Below are positions 18,661 to 27,786 of a stretch of DNA of 48,079 nt, piece after piece (within the stretch, counting starts at the first letter, position 1; every line of letters starts with the position of its first letter). Location of the stretch: NCBI RefSeq assembly GCF_962719845.1, contig NZ_CAUIYF010000013.1, positions 1 through 48,079 on the forward strand. Direction: 5' to 3'. The notes below the pieces were generated by a model. It did not search any database and had not been told where the DNA came from. It worked only from the letters and a program-made list of their open reading frames with translations. This DNA is from Neisseria uirgultaei (GTDB lineage Bacteria; Pseudomonadota; Gammaproteobacteria; Burkholderiales; Neisseriaceae). A program made the translations under genes and the position numbers.

Positions 18661-19621
18661 AAAAAATATCGATTTTATGGCAGGAAGCAGCCGTCCGTTG
18701 TGGGTGGCTTTTGCGCTGTTGCTGGTTTCCTGCGCCCTGTTTATGACGCTCAATGTCAAAGGCGATTGGGACTTTGTTTTAAACCTGCGCCTGACCAAAC
18801 TTGCCGCGCTGCTGATGGTCGCCTATGCGGTCGGCGTGTCCACGCAACTCTTCCAAACGCTGACCAACAACCCGATTCTCACGCCTTCGATTTTGGGTTT
18901 CGATTCGCTATATGTGTTTTTGCAGACGCTTTTGGTTTTCGCGCTGGGCGGCACAGGCTATGCTTCCCTGCCGTTGACGGGCAAATTCGGCTTTGAACTG
19001 GTCGTTATGATGGGCGGCTCGCTGCTGCTGTTCTACACACTCATCAAACAGGGCGGACGCGATTTGTCGCGCATGATTTTAATCGGCGTGATTTTCGGGA
19101 TTTTGTTCCGCAGCCTGTCGTCGCTGCTTTCGCGCATGATTGATCCCGAAGAATTTACCGCGGCGCAGGCGAATATGTTTGCCACCTTCAATACCGTCCA
19201 CTCGGAATTGTTGGGCATCGGCGCAGTCGTGTTGCTCATCAGTGCCGCCGTGATCTGGCGCGAACGCCACCGCCTCGACGTTTACTTGCTCGGCCGCAAT
19301 CAGGCCATCAATTTGGGCATCAACTACACGCGCAATACCTTATGGCTGCTGTTGTGGATCGCCGCGCTGGTTGCGACCGCGACCGCCGTTGTCGGCCCGG
19401 TAAGCTTTTTCGGCCTGCTGGTTGCCGCGCTGGCCAACCATTTTTCCCCGTCGGTCAAACATTCCGTCCGCCTGCCCATGACTTTTTGTGTCGGCGGCAT
19501 CCTGTTGGTCGGTGGGCAAACCGTGTTCGAACACTTCCTCGGCATGCAGGCCGTATTGAGCGTGGTCGTTGAATTTGCAGGCGGATTGGTATTTTTATAT
19601 TTGGTGTTGAAAAAGAAATAA
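18650..19621 (+). CDS. fetD: Siderophore ABC transporter permease FetD (FecCD family)
   Basis: FetD is the second permease, 323 aa with about nine spans. FecCD motifs appear near the end as GPVSFFGLLVAALANH. Its first four codons ATG CCG TCT GAA are exactly a DUS, giving N terminus MPSE, and AAGGAA lies nine bases upstream. The overlap with fetC means translational coupling. A single gene pair (FetC/FetD heterodimer) plus the FetF ATPase forms the importer. Confidence 0.94.
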   Translation: MPSEKNIDFMAGSSRPLWVAFALLLVSCALFMTLNVKGDWDFVLNLRLTKLAALLMVAYAVGVSTQLFQTLTNNPILTPSILGFDSLYVFLQTLLVFALGGTGYASLPLTGKFGFELVVMMGGSLLLFYTLIKQGGRDLSRMILIGVIFGILFRSLSSLLSRMIDPEEFTAAQANMFATFNTVHSELLGIGAVVLLISAAVIWRERHRLDVYLLGRNQAINLGINYTRNTLWLLLWIAALVATATAVVGPVSFFGLLVAALANHFSPSVKHSVRLPMTFCVGGILLVGGQTVFEHFLGMQAVLSVVVEFAGGLVFLYLVLKKK

Positions 19622-19657
19622 ATTAAACGTGTCCAAACACTCGCAAAAATTAAATTC

Positions 19658-19684
19658 AGGCCGTCTGAAACCTTCAGACGGCCT
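19658..19684. terminator. AG-DUS inverted pair after fetD
   Basis: AGGCCGTCTGAA (19658-19669) and inverse (19673-19684) with a 3-base loop, 37 bases past fetD. It lies between fetD and fetE. Confidence 0.7.
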
Positions 19685-19710
19685 AAGCAAACCCATAAAG
19701 GACAACCCTC

Positions 19711-20337
19711 ATGACACAAGAACGCCTCCCTTCATTCTTCGATGACGCCCCGACCATTACCGTCCAAGACGCATTGGCCGACTTCCTCGGCGCGGCCGAA
19801 AACGGCATCCTCACTTACCGCTACGCCGATGCCGTGCGCCTGTGCGGCCACTCCTGTCCGACCGTCGCCGGAGCCTACCTGATGGTGGTCAAAGGCCTGA
19901 AAGCCCTTTACGGCGCAGAGCTGCCGCAACGTGGCGACATCGAAGCCTTTATGCAGGGCGAGCGTGATGAAGGCACGACCGGCGTTACCGCTTCCGTCGT
20001 CCAACTCCTTACCGGCGCGGCACCCGAAACCGGCTTTGGCGGCGTAGGCCCGGCCGGACGCTTTGCCCGCCGCAACCTCTTGTCCTTTGGTGCGGGCGAA
20101 ATCAACGGCACACTCGCGCTCCGCCGCCGCGATACCGGCAAAACCGTTGCCGTCAGCCTCAACGCCGCGCTCCAACCCTTTGCGCCGCAAATGCGCGACA
20201 TCATGCCCAAAGCCGTCAGCGGCAGCGCAAGTGCCGACGAACTCAAACAATTCGGCGAACTTTGGCAAGAACGCGTCCGCGCCTTCCTGATTGACCAAGC
20301 CGACAATCCCGAATTTGTCACCGTCAAAGAAATCTAA
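19711..20337 (+). CDS. fetE: FmdE-like protein of the fet operon (FetE)
   Basis: The 208-aa soluble protein has AVRLCGHSCPTVAGAYLM (about 46-63), resembling the FmdE/FwdE-type domain found with molybdenum enzymes and in proteins that bind metal or small ligands through a conserved Cys/His site. No signal peptide is present, so it acts in the cytoplasm. It lies between the second permease and the ATPase gene of the siderophore importer. I know the gene as fetE from the gonococcal operon naming, but its biochemical role is not established. It may help release or handle iron or the siderophore; that is only inference. Confidence 0.8.
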   Translation: MTQERLPSFFDDAPTITVQDALADFLGAAENGILTYRYADAVRLCGHSCPTVAGAYLMVVKGLKALYGAELPQRGDIEAFMQGERDEGTTGVTASVVQLLTGAAPETGFGGVGPAGRFARRNLLSFGAGEINGTLALRRRDTGKTVAVSLNAALQPFAPQMRDIMPKAVSGSASADELKQFGELWQERVRAFLIDQADNPEFVTVKEI

Positions 20338-20356
20338 AACGTCATAATCAATAAGT

Positions 20357-20389
20357 TTCAGACGGCCTTAAAACTCAAGGCCGTCTGAA
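20357..20389. terminator. AG-DUS inverted pair between fetE and fetF
   Basis: Inverse copy (20357-20368), then AGGCCGTCTGAA (20378-20389). It lies in the 81-bp fetE-fetF gap. Confidence 0.65.
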
Positions 20390-20418
20390 ACCCCAATTTC
20401 CTATTTTCGGACCCGCCT

Positions 20419-21177
20419 ATGATTACCATCCGCAACGTCAGCCACACCATCGGCAGCAACCCCATCCTCAACGACGTCAGCCTCGACATTCCCGAAGGCG
20501 GCATTACCGCGCTGATCGGTCCGAACGGCGCAGGCAAGTCCACCCTCCTCTCCTTTATGGCGCGGCTTCAGCCTCTGGTACACGGCGACATCAGCTACGC
20601 AGGCAAAGACATCAAAACCACCCCTACCGCCGAACTTGCTCGCACGCTCTCCATCCTCACCCAAGAAAACAGCATCATGAGCCGCATTACCGTGCGCGAC
20701 CTGCTCATGTTCGGCCGCTATCCCTACCACCAAGGCAGGCCGTCTGAAACGGATAAAACCATCGTCGAAGAAGCACTCGCCGAGTTCCACCTGCAAGACT
20801 TCGCCGACCGCTACCTGACCGAGCTTTCCGGCGGCCAACGCCAACGCGCCATGATTGCCATGGTATTCTGTCAGCGCACCGACTACGTTTTGCTGGACGA
20901 ACCGCTGAACAACCTCGACATGTATCATGCCCGCTCCCTCATGCAAATCCTGCGCCGGCTGACCGACGAACACAAACGCACCACCGTCGTCGTCCTGCAC
21001 GACATCAACCAGGCCGCCGCCTACGCCGACCACGTCGTCGCCATGAAAAACGGCAAAGTCGCCCTGACCGGCACGCCCGAAGAAGTGTTCACCGTACACA
21101 ACATCAAAGAACTGTTCGACATGGATGTGGACGTACTCGACTACGAAGGCAAAAAACTCATCGTCCACCACATCTGA
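20419..21177 (+). CDS. fetF: Siderophore ABC transporter ATP-binding protein FetF
   Basis: FetF supplies ATP hydrolysis for the FetBCD importer. The 252-aa protein carries Walker A GPNGAGKST (about 34-42), Q-loop LTQENS, signature LSGGQRQR and Walker B VLLDEPLNNLD, followed by the H-loop VVLHDINQ, all intact. An AG-DUS lies in frame inside the gene (about 20735), coding RPSE. The start MITIRNV is preceded by weak ribosome-site sequence. Confidence 0.95.
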   Translation: MITIRNVSHTIGSNPILNDVSLDIPEGGITALIGPNGAGKSTLLSFMARLQPLVHGDISYAGKDIKTTPTAELARTLSILTQENSIMSRITVRDLLMFGRYPYHQGRPSETDKTIVEEALAEFHLQDFADRYLTELSGGQRQRAMIAMVFCQRTDYVLLDEPLNNLDMYHARSLMQILRRLTDEHKRTTVVVLHDINQAAAYADHVVAMKNGKVALTGTPEEVFTVHNIKELFDMDVDVLDYEGKKLIVHHI

Positions 21178-21209
21178 AGCTCAAAAAGAAAATGCCGTCT
21201 GAAAAGGGG

Positions 21210-21683
21210 CTAACTTTCCCAGTCGATGCCGCATATGCCGCCGTCGGCGAACAGTTTGACGGCCAGTATTTCGTCGCTTTTTTCTCGGTCTATCATGTAG
21301 TCCATCACAATCGAGTCGCAGTCTGGCAGTTCCTCCGTCCATAAAGAGATGCTCTCCAAACGCATGGCGCGGGCAAATTCTTCGGGGTTGTCGGGGTAGT
21401 CCGCATCTTCTATTTCAGTGATGTGGAAATTCAAATATTCGCCGTCTTCGGTTAAATATTCGGCAATGGCGGCGCGGGCCATTTTGTCCGCTTCTTCCAA
21501 ACGCGCTAAAAACGCGGCGAATGCGTCTAATTTTTCGGCAGTCAGTTCATCGTCGCCGCCAGTCCATAAACAGACTTCGACGGTATCGCCGTTGACAGGC
21601 AGCTCGCGTTCCCAGCAAACGTCCGGTCCGTTTTCCGGGCTTCCTGCCGATAAGGTTTCAAAATAAGGATGTGAAACAGGCAT
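21210..21683 (-). CDS. DUF2004-type hypothetical protein
   Basis: The 157-aa acidic protein begins MPVSHPYFETLSAGSPENG and contains WTGGDDELTAEKLDAFAAF, which resembles the DUF2004 family of unknown function. It has no signal peptide or membrane span. The start is the ATG at 21683 with AAGGAA upstream. Farther upstream the frame is open but overlaps the DUS hairpin and the P-II gene end. It runs in the same direction as glnB, 95 bp after it. Confidence 0.75.
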   Translation of the reverse strand: MPVSHPYFETLSAGSPENGPDVCWERELPVNGDTVEVCLWTGGDDELTAEKLDAFAAFLARLEEADKMARAAIAEYLTEDGEYLNFHITEIEDADYPDNPEEFARAMRLESISLWTEELPDCDSIVMDYMIDREKSDEILAVKLFADGGICGIDWES

Positions 21684-21722
21684 AATTGGTTTTCCTTGAA
21701 TTATTGGCAGGGTGGTGTTTTC

Positions 21723-21762
21723 CTGCCGTCTGAAAAGGGGTATTCCGCGTTTCAGACGGCAT
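21723..21762 (-). terminator. DUS inverted pair after the P-II gene
   Basis: Minus-strand ATGCCGTCTGAA (21751-21762) pairs with a one-mismatch copy CTGCCGTCTGAA (21723-21734). It lies between the P-II gene and the DUF2004 gene. Confidence 0.65.
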
Positions 21763-21777
21763 TTCCATTCCAAACGC

Positions 21778-22116
21778 TCAAACCGCCGCGTCCGAACGTT
21801 CGCCCGTACGGATACGGATTGCCTCCTCAACCGGCAGCACAAAAATCTTGCCGTCGCCGATTTTGCCCGAACGCGCCACCTCGACAATCACGTCAATCGC
21901 GCGTTCCACGGCGTCATCCGCCAACACCAGCTCGATTTTGACTTTTGGCAGGAAATCGACGGCGTATTCCGCGCCCCGGTAAATCTCCGTATGCCCCTTC
22001 TGCCTGCCGAACCCTTTGACCTCGCTGACGGTCATGCCCGTGATGCCGATTTCCGTCAACGCCTCGCGCACGTCGTCCAGCTTGAACGGTTTGACAATCG
22101 CCTCGATTTTTTTCAT
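21778..22116 (-). CDS. glnB: Nitrogen regulatory protein P-II
   Basis: P-II senses 2-oxoglutarate, ATP/ADP and glutamine and controls GlnE activity. The 112-aa protein has the T-loop HTEIYRGAEY with Tyr51, the uridylylation site, and the C-terminal VEEAIRIRTGERSDAAV. The ATG giving MKKIEAIVKPFKL is preferred because AAGGAAC precedes it. GlnB versus GlnK cannot be told by sequence alone and there is no amtB next to it. In this genome P-II would act on the GlnE encoded at 1.7-4.4 kb. Confidence 0.93.
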   Translation of the reverse strand: MKKIEAIVKPFKLDDVREALTEIGITGMTVSEVKGFGRQKGHTEIYRGAEYAVDFLPKVKIELVLADDAVERAIDVIVEVARSGKIGDGKIFVLPVEEAIRIRTGERSDAAV

Positions 22117-22239
22117 GATTGTTCCTTTAGGATTCCATATTTGCATCTACGGAAATTCTTGAGTCGACATCCTGCGGGGATTACTGTCCGATAAAACAAT
22201 GTGTTTGACATGCAAAACATACATATCAATGCTTCGTTG

Positions 22240-22575
22240 CTAAAATTGTTCGATTATGAACATTACAAAAGAAACAGCAGCCAAAAAGACGAAAATCCAT
22301 GTCCAATACCGGTTGCGCAGAAAAAACAGGCTTGAGTTGTCTCTCACGCCGATTATTTCTCCTGTTTCATTGTCAGTATAGGTTTTTACTTTATCGGAAA
22401 TAAACCACTTACTAAAGAAGTAGTTGCAAAGTGCAGCAATACAAAGGCTTAACATAAAAACGAAATTTGAGGAAATTGCATCTTTCAACCAATCTCCCAA
22501 GGCAAAACCACAGATAACTCCGATAATCAGAGACAAAACAACCAAAAGCCCCTTCCCACTCCAAACAATAAACAT
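22240..22575 (-). CDS. Hypothetical membrane protein (111 aa)
   Basis: The product has three predicted membrane segments (about 7-27, 33-55 and 90-109) separated by a short polar loop (KTYTDNETGEIIGVRD). I do not recognise the family. The start MFIVWSG is preceded by GAAGGAG at seven bases, a near-ideal ribosome site. An upstream in-frame ATG lacks one. The gene is AT-rich compared with neighbours, suggesting acquisition. Confidence 0.7.
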   Translation of the reverse strand: MFIVWSGKGLLVVLSLIIGVICGFALGDWLKDAISSNFVFMLSLCIAALCNYFFSKWFISDKVKTYTDNETGEIIGVRDNSSLFFLRNRYWTWIFVFLAAVSFVMFIIEQF

Positions 22576-22759
22576 TGCATAACTCCTTCTTAGCTCGTCC
22601 AAACAATTTCAAAAGCGGACGTGATTTTACTATATTTCAGAATATAAATCACATTTCTCAGAACGCGACTGACATGACAAAGGTTTTTACATTGATTGTA
22701 TTTGTAAAATTGTAAACATTTTTTCGCTTACACGCGCTAACGAAACCGTCCTTTTCGCG

Positions 22760-22765
22760 TATAAT
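22760..22765 (+). promoter_or_regulatory. -10 box of purL promoter
   Basis: TATAAT 34 bases upstream of the purL ATG. I see only a weak -35 match (CTAACG) about 18 bases before it. Confidence 0.55.
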
Positions 22766-22798
22766 GACATTTTCCCAACCGCATTTGAGAGCCGAATT

Positions 22799-25700
22799 AT
22801 GTCTGTTGTGTTGCCCTTGCGCGGCGTTACCGCCCTTTCCGATTTCCGTGTTGAAAAACTCTTGCAAAAAGCCACCGCACTCGGTCTGCCCGAAGTCAAA
22901 TTAAGCAGCGAATTTTGGTATTTCGTCGGCAGCGAGAAAGCATTGGATGCCGCGACTGTCGAAAAACTGCAAGCCTTGTTGGCGGCGCAAAGCGTTGAAC
23001 AAACGCCCGAAGCGCGCGAGGGCTTGCATTTATTTTTGGTAACGCCCCGTTTGGGTACGATTTCGCCTTGGGCTTCCAAGGCGACCAATATCGCGGAAAA
23101 CTGCGGTTTGGCAGGCATCGAACGCATCGAGCGCGGCATGGCGGTGTGGCTGGAAGGTCGTCTGAACGACGATGAGAAACAGCAATGGGCGGCTTTGCTG
23201 CACGACCGCATGACCGAATCCGTATTGCCCGATTTTCAGACGGCATCCAAATTATTCCACCATCTCGAATCCGAAACCTTCTCTACCGTCGATGTTTTGG
23301 GCGGCGGTAAAGAGGCTTTGGTCAAAGCCAATACCGAAATGGGTTTGGCACTCTCCGCCGACGAAATCGATTATCTGCTTGAAAACTATCAGGCTTTGCA
23401 GCGCAATCCGTCCGATGTTGAATTGATGATGTTCGCGCAGGCAAACAGCGAACACTGCCGCCACAAAATCTTCAACGCCGATTTCATCCTCAACGGCGAA
23501 AAACAGCCGAAATCGCTCTTCGGCATGATACGCGACACGCACAACGCGCATCCCGAAGGTACGGTCGTTGCTTATAAAGACAACTCGTCCGTGATCGAAG
23601 GCGCGAAAATTGAGCGTTTTTATCCGAATGCGGCGGAAAACCAAGGCTACCGTTTCCACGAAGAGGACACGCATATCATCATGAAAGTGGAAACGCACAA
23701 CCACCCGACCGCCATCGCGCCGTTTGCGGGTGCGGCAACGGGTGCGGGCGGCGAAATCCGCGATGAAGGTGCAACAGGCAGAGGTTCGCGTCCGAAAGCG
23801 GGCCTGACCGGCTTTACCGTGTCCAACCTCAACATCCCCGACTTCAAACAGCCGTGGGAACAAGACTACGGCAAGCCGGAACACATTTCCTCGCCGCTGG
23901 ACATCATGATTGAAGGTCCCATCGGCGGCGCGGCGTTCAACAACGAATTCGGCCGCCCCAACCTCTTGGGCTACTTCCGTACCTTTGAAGAAAAATTTGA
24001 CGGCCAAGTCCGCGGCTATCACAAACCGATTATGATTGCTGGTGGCTTGGGCAGCATTCAGGCGCAGCAGACGCATAAAGACGAAATCCCCGAAGGCGCG
24101 TTGCTGATTCAACTGGGCGGCCCGGGTATGCTTATCGGCTTGGGCGGCGGTGCAGCTTCTTCAATGAACACCGGCACGAACGACGCGTCTTTGGACTTCA
24201 ATTCCGTACAACGCGGCAACCCCGAAATCGAACGCCGCGCGCAAGAAGTCATCGACCGCTGCTGGCAGCTCGGCGACAAAAACCCGATTATTTCGATCCA
24301 CGACGTGGGCGCGGGCGGCTTGTCCAACGCCTTCCCCGAACTCGTCAACGATGCCGGACGCGGCGCGGTATTCAAGTTGCGCGAAGTGCCGTTGGAAGAA
24401 CACGGTTTAACGCCTTTGCAAATCTGGTGCAACGAATCGCAAGAGCGTTATGTGTTGTCGATTTTGGAAAAAGATTTGGACACCTTCCGCGCCATCTGCG
24501 AACGCGAACGCTGCCCGTTTGCCGTGGTCGGCACAGCGACCGACGACGGCCATTTGAAAGTACGCGACGATTTGTTCGCCAACAACCCTGTCGATTTGCC
24601 GCTGAACGTTTTGCTCGGCAAACCGCCCAAAACCACGCGCAGCGACAAAACGGTTACGCCGTCCAAAAAACCGTTTCACGCGGGCAATATCGACATCACC
24701 GAAGCTGCCTACCGCGTTTTGCGCCTGCCTGCCGTAGCCGCCAAAAACTTCCTGATTACCATCGGCGATCGCAGCGTCGGCGGCATGACCCACCGCGACC
24801 AAATGGTCGGCAAATACCAAACCCCCGTAGCCGACTGCGCCGTGACCATGATGGGCTTCAACACCTATCGCGGCGAAGCAATGTCTATGGGCGAAAAACC
24901 GGCCGTCGCCCTGTTTGACGCGCCTGCTTCGGGCAGAATGTGCGTCGGCGAAGCCATCACCAACATCGCGGCGGTCAACATCGGCGACATCGGCAATATC
25001 AAACTCTCCGCCAACTGGATGGCGGCGTGCGGCAACGAGGGCGAAGACGAAAAACTCTACCGCACCGTCGAAGCGGTTTCCAAAGCCTGTCAGGCATTGG
25101 ATTTGAGCATCCCCGTAGGCAAAGACAGCCTGTCGATGAAAACCGTTTGGCAGGACGGCGAAGAGAAAAAATCCGTGGTTTCGCCATTGAGCCTGATTAT
25201 CTCTGCGTTCGCGCCTGTTAAAGACGTGCGAAAAACCGTTACGCCCGAATTGAAAAACGTCGAAGACAGCGTATTGCTGTTTGTCGATTTGGGCTTCGGC
25301 AAAGCGCGTATGGGCGGCTCTGCGTTCGGTCAGGTGTACAACAATATGAGCGGCGATGCGCCCGATTTGGACGACACAGGCCGTCTGAAAGCGTTTTACA
25401 ACGTGATTCAACAGCTTGTCGCCGAAGACAAACTTTTGGCATACCACGACCGCAGCGACGGCGGTTTGTTTGCGACGCTGGTGGAAATGGCGTTTGCGGG
25501 GCGTTGCGGTATCAGTGCCGATATAGATTGCCTGATGGATAAATTCCTGCCGATTCATCACCCGGATTTCCAAGGTGATCCAGCCGAAGGCTTATCTGAC
25601 GAACTTTATAATCATGCCGCCATTAAAATCTTATTCAATGAAGAATTAGGTGCGGTTATTCAAATCCGCCAACAAGATAGGGATTATGTTGATGCGGCAT

Positions 25701-26755
25701 TTAAAGCAGCTAACTTAATCGATGCAGTAAGCTGGATTGGCTCTCCTGATTTTGACAATGAATTTATTTCTTTCTTTGGTTACGGCTATTTCTTGGAACA
25801 AAACCGCGCCGACCTGCAACGCGCATGGCAGGAAACTTCTCACGCCATCCAACGCCTGCGCGACAACCCCGCCTGCGCCGACAGCGAGTTTGCCCTGATT
25901 GGCGACAACGAACGCAGTGCATTATTTGCCGACGTGAAATTTGACGTGAGCGAAGACATCGCCGCGCCGTTTGTCAACAACGGCGCGAAACCCAAAATCG
26001 CCATACTGCGCGAACAGGGCGTGAACGGACAAATCGAAATGGCCGCCGCCTTTACCCGCGCCGGATTCGATGCCTACGATGTGCATATGTCCGACCTGAT
26101 GGCAGGCCGCTTCCGCCTTGCCGACTTCAAAATGCTGGCGGCGTGCGGCGGCTTCAGCTACGGCGACGTACTCGGCGCGGGCGAAGGTTGGGCGAAATCC
26201 ATCCTGTTCCACCCCGCCTTGCGCGACCAGTTCGCCGCCTTCTTCGCCGACCCAGACACGCTGACACTGGGCGTGTGCAACGGCTGTCAAATGGTCAGCA
26301 ACCTTGCCGAGATTATCCCGGGTACAGAAGCATGGCCTAAATTCAAACGCAACTTGAGCGAACAGTTTGAAGCGCGCCTGAGCATGGTTCATGTTCCAAA
26401 ATCCGCATCGCTGATTCTGAATGAAATGCAAGGCTCCAGCCTGCCTGTTGTGGTCAGCCACGGCGAAGGCCGCGCCGACTTCGCGCTTCACGGCGGCAAT
26501 ATTTCTGCCGATTTGGGCATTGCGCTGCAATATGTGGACGGTCAAAACCAAGTGACCCAAACTTATCCGCTCAACCCTAACGGCTCGCCGCAAGGCATCG
26601 CCGGCATTACCAACGCCGACGGCCACGTTACCATCATGATGCCCCACCCCGAACGCGTGTACCGCGCCGCGCAAATGAGCTGGAAACCGGAAGACTGGAC
26701 GGAACTGTCCGGCTGGTACCGCCTCTTTGCCGGTGCAAGAAAGGCTTTGGGTTAA
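22799..26755 (+). CDS. purL: Phosphoribosylformylglycinamidine synthase PurL
   Basis: PurL makes FGAM from FGAR and glutamine in purine synthesis. The 1318-aa large-type enzyme has the FGAM synthase domains and a C-terminal glutaminase with GVCNGCQM (catalytic Cys) and HPERVYR. ATG 22799 is preceded by GAG. An AT-rich segment (25540-25795) differs sharply from the rest in composition and codon use. A copy of AGGTCGTCTGAA lies in frame at 23155. It ends before a DUS hairpin and gloB. Confidence 0.97.
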   Translation: MSVVLPLRGVTALSDFRVEKLLQKATALGLPEVKLSSEFWYFVGSEKALDAATVEKLQALLAAQSVEQTPEAREGLHLFLVTPRLGTISPWASKATNIAENCGLAGIERIERGMAVWLEGRLNDDEKQQWAALLHDRMTESVLPDFQTASKLFHHLESETFSTVDVLGGGKEALVKANTEMGLALSADEIDYLLENYQALQRNPSDVELMMFAQANSEHCRHKIFNADFILNGEKQPKSLFGMIRDTHNAHPEGTVVAYKDNSSVIEGAKIERFYPNAAENQGYRFHEEDTHIIMKVETHNHPTAIAPFAGAATGAGGEIRDEGATGRGSRPKAGLTGFTVSNLNIPDFKQPWEQDYGKPEHISSPLDIMIEGPIGGAAFNNEFGRPNLLGYFRTFEEKFDGQVRGYHKPIMIAGGLGSIQAQQTHKDEIPEGALLIQLGGPGMLIGLGGGAASSMNTGTNDASLDFNSVQRGNPEIERRAQEVIDRCWQLGDKNPIISIHDVGAGGLSNAFPELVNDAGRGAVFKLREVPLEEHGLTPLQIWCNESQERYVLSILEKDLDTFRAICERERCPFAVVGTATDDGHLKVRDDLFANNPVDLPLNVLLGKPPKTTRSDKTVTPSKKPFHAGNIDITEAAYRVLRLPAVAAKNFLITIGDRSVGGMTHRDQMVGKYQTPVADCAVTMMGFNTYRGEAMSMGEKPAVALFDAPASGRMCVGEAITNIAAVNIGDIGNIKLSANWMAACGNEGEDEKLYRTVEAVSKACQALDLSIPVGKDSLSMKTVWQDGEEKKSVVSPLSLIISAFAPVKDVRKTVTPELKNVEDSVLLFVDLGFGKARMGGSAFGQVYNNMSGDAPDLDDTGRLKAFYNVIQQLVAEDKLLAYHDRSDGGLFATLVEMAFAGRCGISADIDCLMDKFLPIHHPDFQGDPAEGLSDELYNHAAIKILFNEELGAVIQIRQQDRDYVDAAFKAANLIDAVSWIGSPDFDNEFISFFGYGYFLEQNRADLQRAWQETSHAIQRLRDNPACADSEFALIGDNERSALFADVKFDVSEDIAAPFVNNGAKPKIAILREQGVNGQIEMAAAFTRAGFDAYDVHMSDLMAGRFRLADFKMLAACGGFSYGDVLGAGEGWAKSILFHPALRDQFAAFFADPDTLTLGVCNGCQMVSNLAEIIPGTEAWPKFKRNLSEQFEARLSMVHVPKSASLILNEMQGSSLPVVVSHGEGRADFALHGGNISADLGIALQYVDGQNQVTQTYPLNPNGSPQGIAGITNADGHVTIMMPHPERVYRAAQMSWKPEDWTELSGWYRLFAGARKALG
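25540..25795 (+). other. AT-rich mosaic segment inside purL
   Basis: Within PurL residues about 914-999, leucine is repeatedly coded by TTA (at about 25592, 25630, 25650, 25718) and A/T-ending codons dominate (AAT, GAT, ATT), unlike flanks rich in CTG, GGC and GCC. The reading frame is unbroken. I read it as recombined DNA from an AT-richer relative. Confidence 0.6.
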
Positions 26756-26770
26756 CCGCCCCGCGAACCG

Positions 26771-26800
26771 ATGCCGTCTGAAGGGCCTTTCAGACGGCAT
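26771..26800. terminator. DUS inverted pair after purL
   Basis: ATGCCGTCTGAA (26771-26782) and inverse (26789-26800) with a 6-base loop. Confidence 0.8.
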
Positions 26801-26847
26801 TCCGGCACACCGTCCTTAAAACGGCATCCCTCCACCGAGGAACACTC

Positions 26848-27600
26848 ATGAAAATCACCCCCGTCAAAGCTCTGACCGACAACTACATCTGGATGATACA
26901 GCACGGCAACCACGCCGCCTGCGTCGATCCTTCCGACCCCTCGCCCGTATTGGAATTCCTCGTCCGCAACCGACTCATGCTCGCCCAAACCTGGGTAACG
27001 CACCCCCACCCCGACCACGAGGGCGGTGCTGCCGCACTATGGCGCGGCTACATGGAATCGCCCGTTTACGGTGAAACCGACATCGAAGCCGCCACCCACA
27101 CCGTAACCGCAGGCACCCAATTTACCTTCGGCGAAGGGTTAATCACCGTTTGGGCAACCCCGGGTCATACCGACCGCCATATCAGCTACCTCATGGAAAC
27201 TTCAGACGGCATACACGTCTTTTGCGGCGACACCCTGTTTTCCGCCGGCTGCGGACGCGTGTTCACCGGCACAATCGAACAGCTTTACGACAGCTTCCAA
27301 CGGTTCAACCAATTACCCGAAGGCACCCTGTTCTACCCGGCACACGAATACACCGCCGCCAACCTGCGTTTCGCCGCCCATATCGAGCCGGACAACGCCG
27401 ACATTCAGACGGCACTGAAAGCGGCGGAACACACGCCCACCCTGCCCGTTACCCTCGCGCACGAACGCCGCGTCAACCCGTTTTTACGGACAGAAATCCC
27501 CGCCGTCCGCCAACGCGCCGAAGCCCTGACGGGTCAAACCTTAAACAACGGTTTGGCGGTCTTCGCCGCCCTGCGCGAACTGAAAAACGCCTACCGCTGA
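26848..27600 (+). CDS. gloB: Hydroxyacylglutathione hydrolase (glyoxalase II)
   Basis: GloB hydrolyses S-lactoylglutathione to lactate and glutathione, ending methylglyoxal detoxification. The 250-aa metallo-beta-lactamase-fold protein has the zinc motif THPHPDHEGG (usual form THHHxDHxGG), the later HTDRHISY and FCGDTLFSAGCGR, and a C-terminal substrate domain. Pro replaces the central His of the usual motif (HPHPDH), leaving H-x-H-x-D-H intact. GGAAC precedes the ATG. It is a single gene between two DUS hairpins. Confidence 0.93.
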   Translation: MKITPVKALTDNYIWMIQHGNHAACVDPSDPSPVLEFLVRNRLMLAQTWVTHPHPDHEGGAAALWRGYMESPVYGETDIEAATHTVTAGTQFTFGEGLITVWATPGHTDRHISYLMETSDGIHVFCGDTLFSAGCGRVFTGTIEQLYDSFQRFNQLPEGTLFYPAHEYTAANLRFAAHIEPDNADIQTALKAAEHTPTLPVTLAHERRVNPFLRTEIPAVRQRAEALTGQTLNNGLAVFAALRELKNAYR

Positions 27601-27613
27601 CCCCCTCTGAAAA

Positions 27614-27645
27614 ATGCCATCTGAAACCCGCGTTTCAGACGGCAT
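27614..27645. terminator. Imperfect DUS inverted pair after gloB
   Basis: ATGCCATCTGAA (one mismatch, 27614-27625) and inverse DUS (27634-27645). Confidence 0.7.
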
Positions 27646-27729
27646 TTGCGTTAAAAATAGTAAACCGTTCCAAAAAGGAGTAGAATAGTGCCGTTTCTAA
27701 CCCTGCGCCTGTACCGTCAGGCTTTTATT

Positions 27730-27786
27730 ATGGACCTTCCCAGTTCGTTTTTACTGAACGCCCCTTCCGATTCCAAACGACAATAA
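27730..27786 (+). CDS. Possible 18-codon leader peptide upstream of mgtE
   Basis: An ATG at 27730 opens MDLPSSFLLNAPSDSKRQ, ending 45 bp before the mgtE start, with AGG eight bases before it. It is proline- and arginine/lysine-containing, as are Mg-sensing leader peptides of enterobacterial mgt genes. A GC-rich inverted repeat (CCCGCC/GGCGGG, about 27792-27824) lies between it and mgtE. It could be chance; no homology is claimed. Confidence 0.25.
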   Translation: MDLPSSFLLNAPSDSKRQ

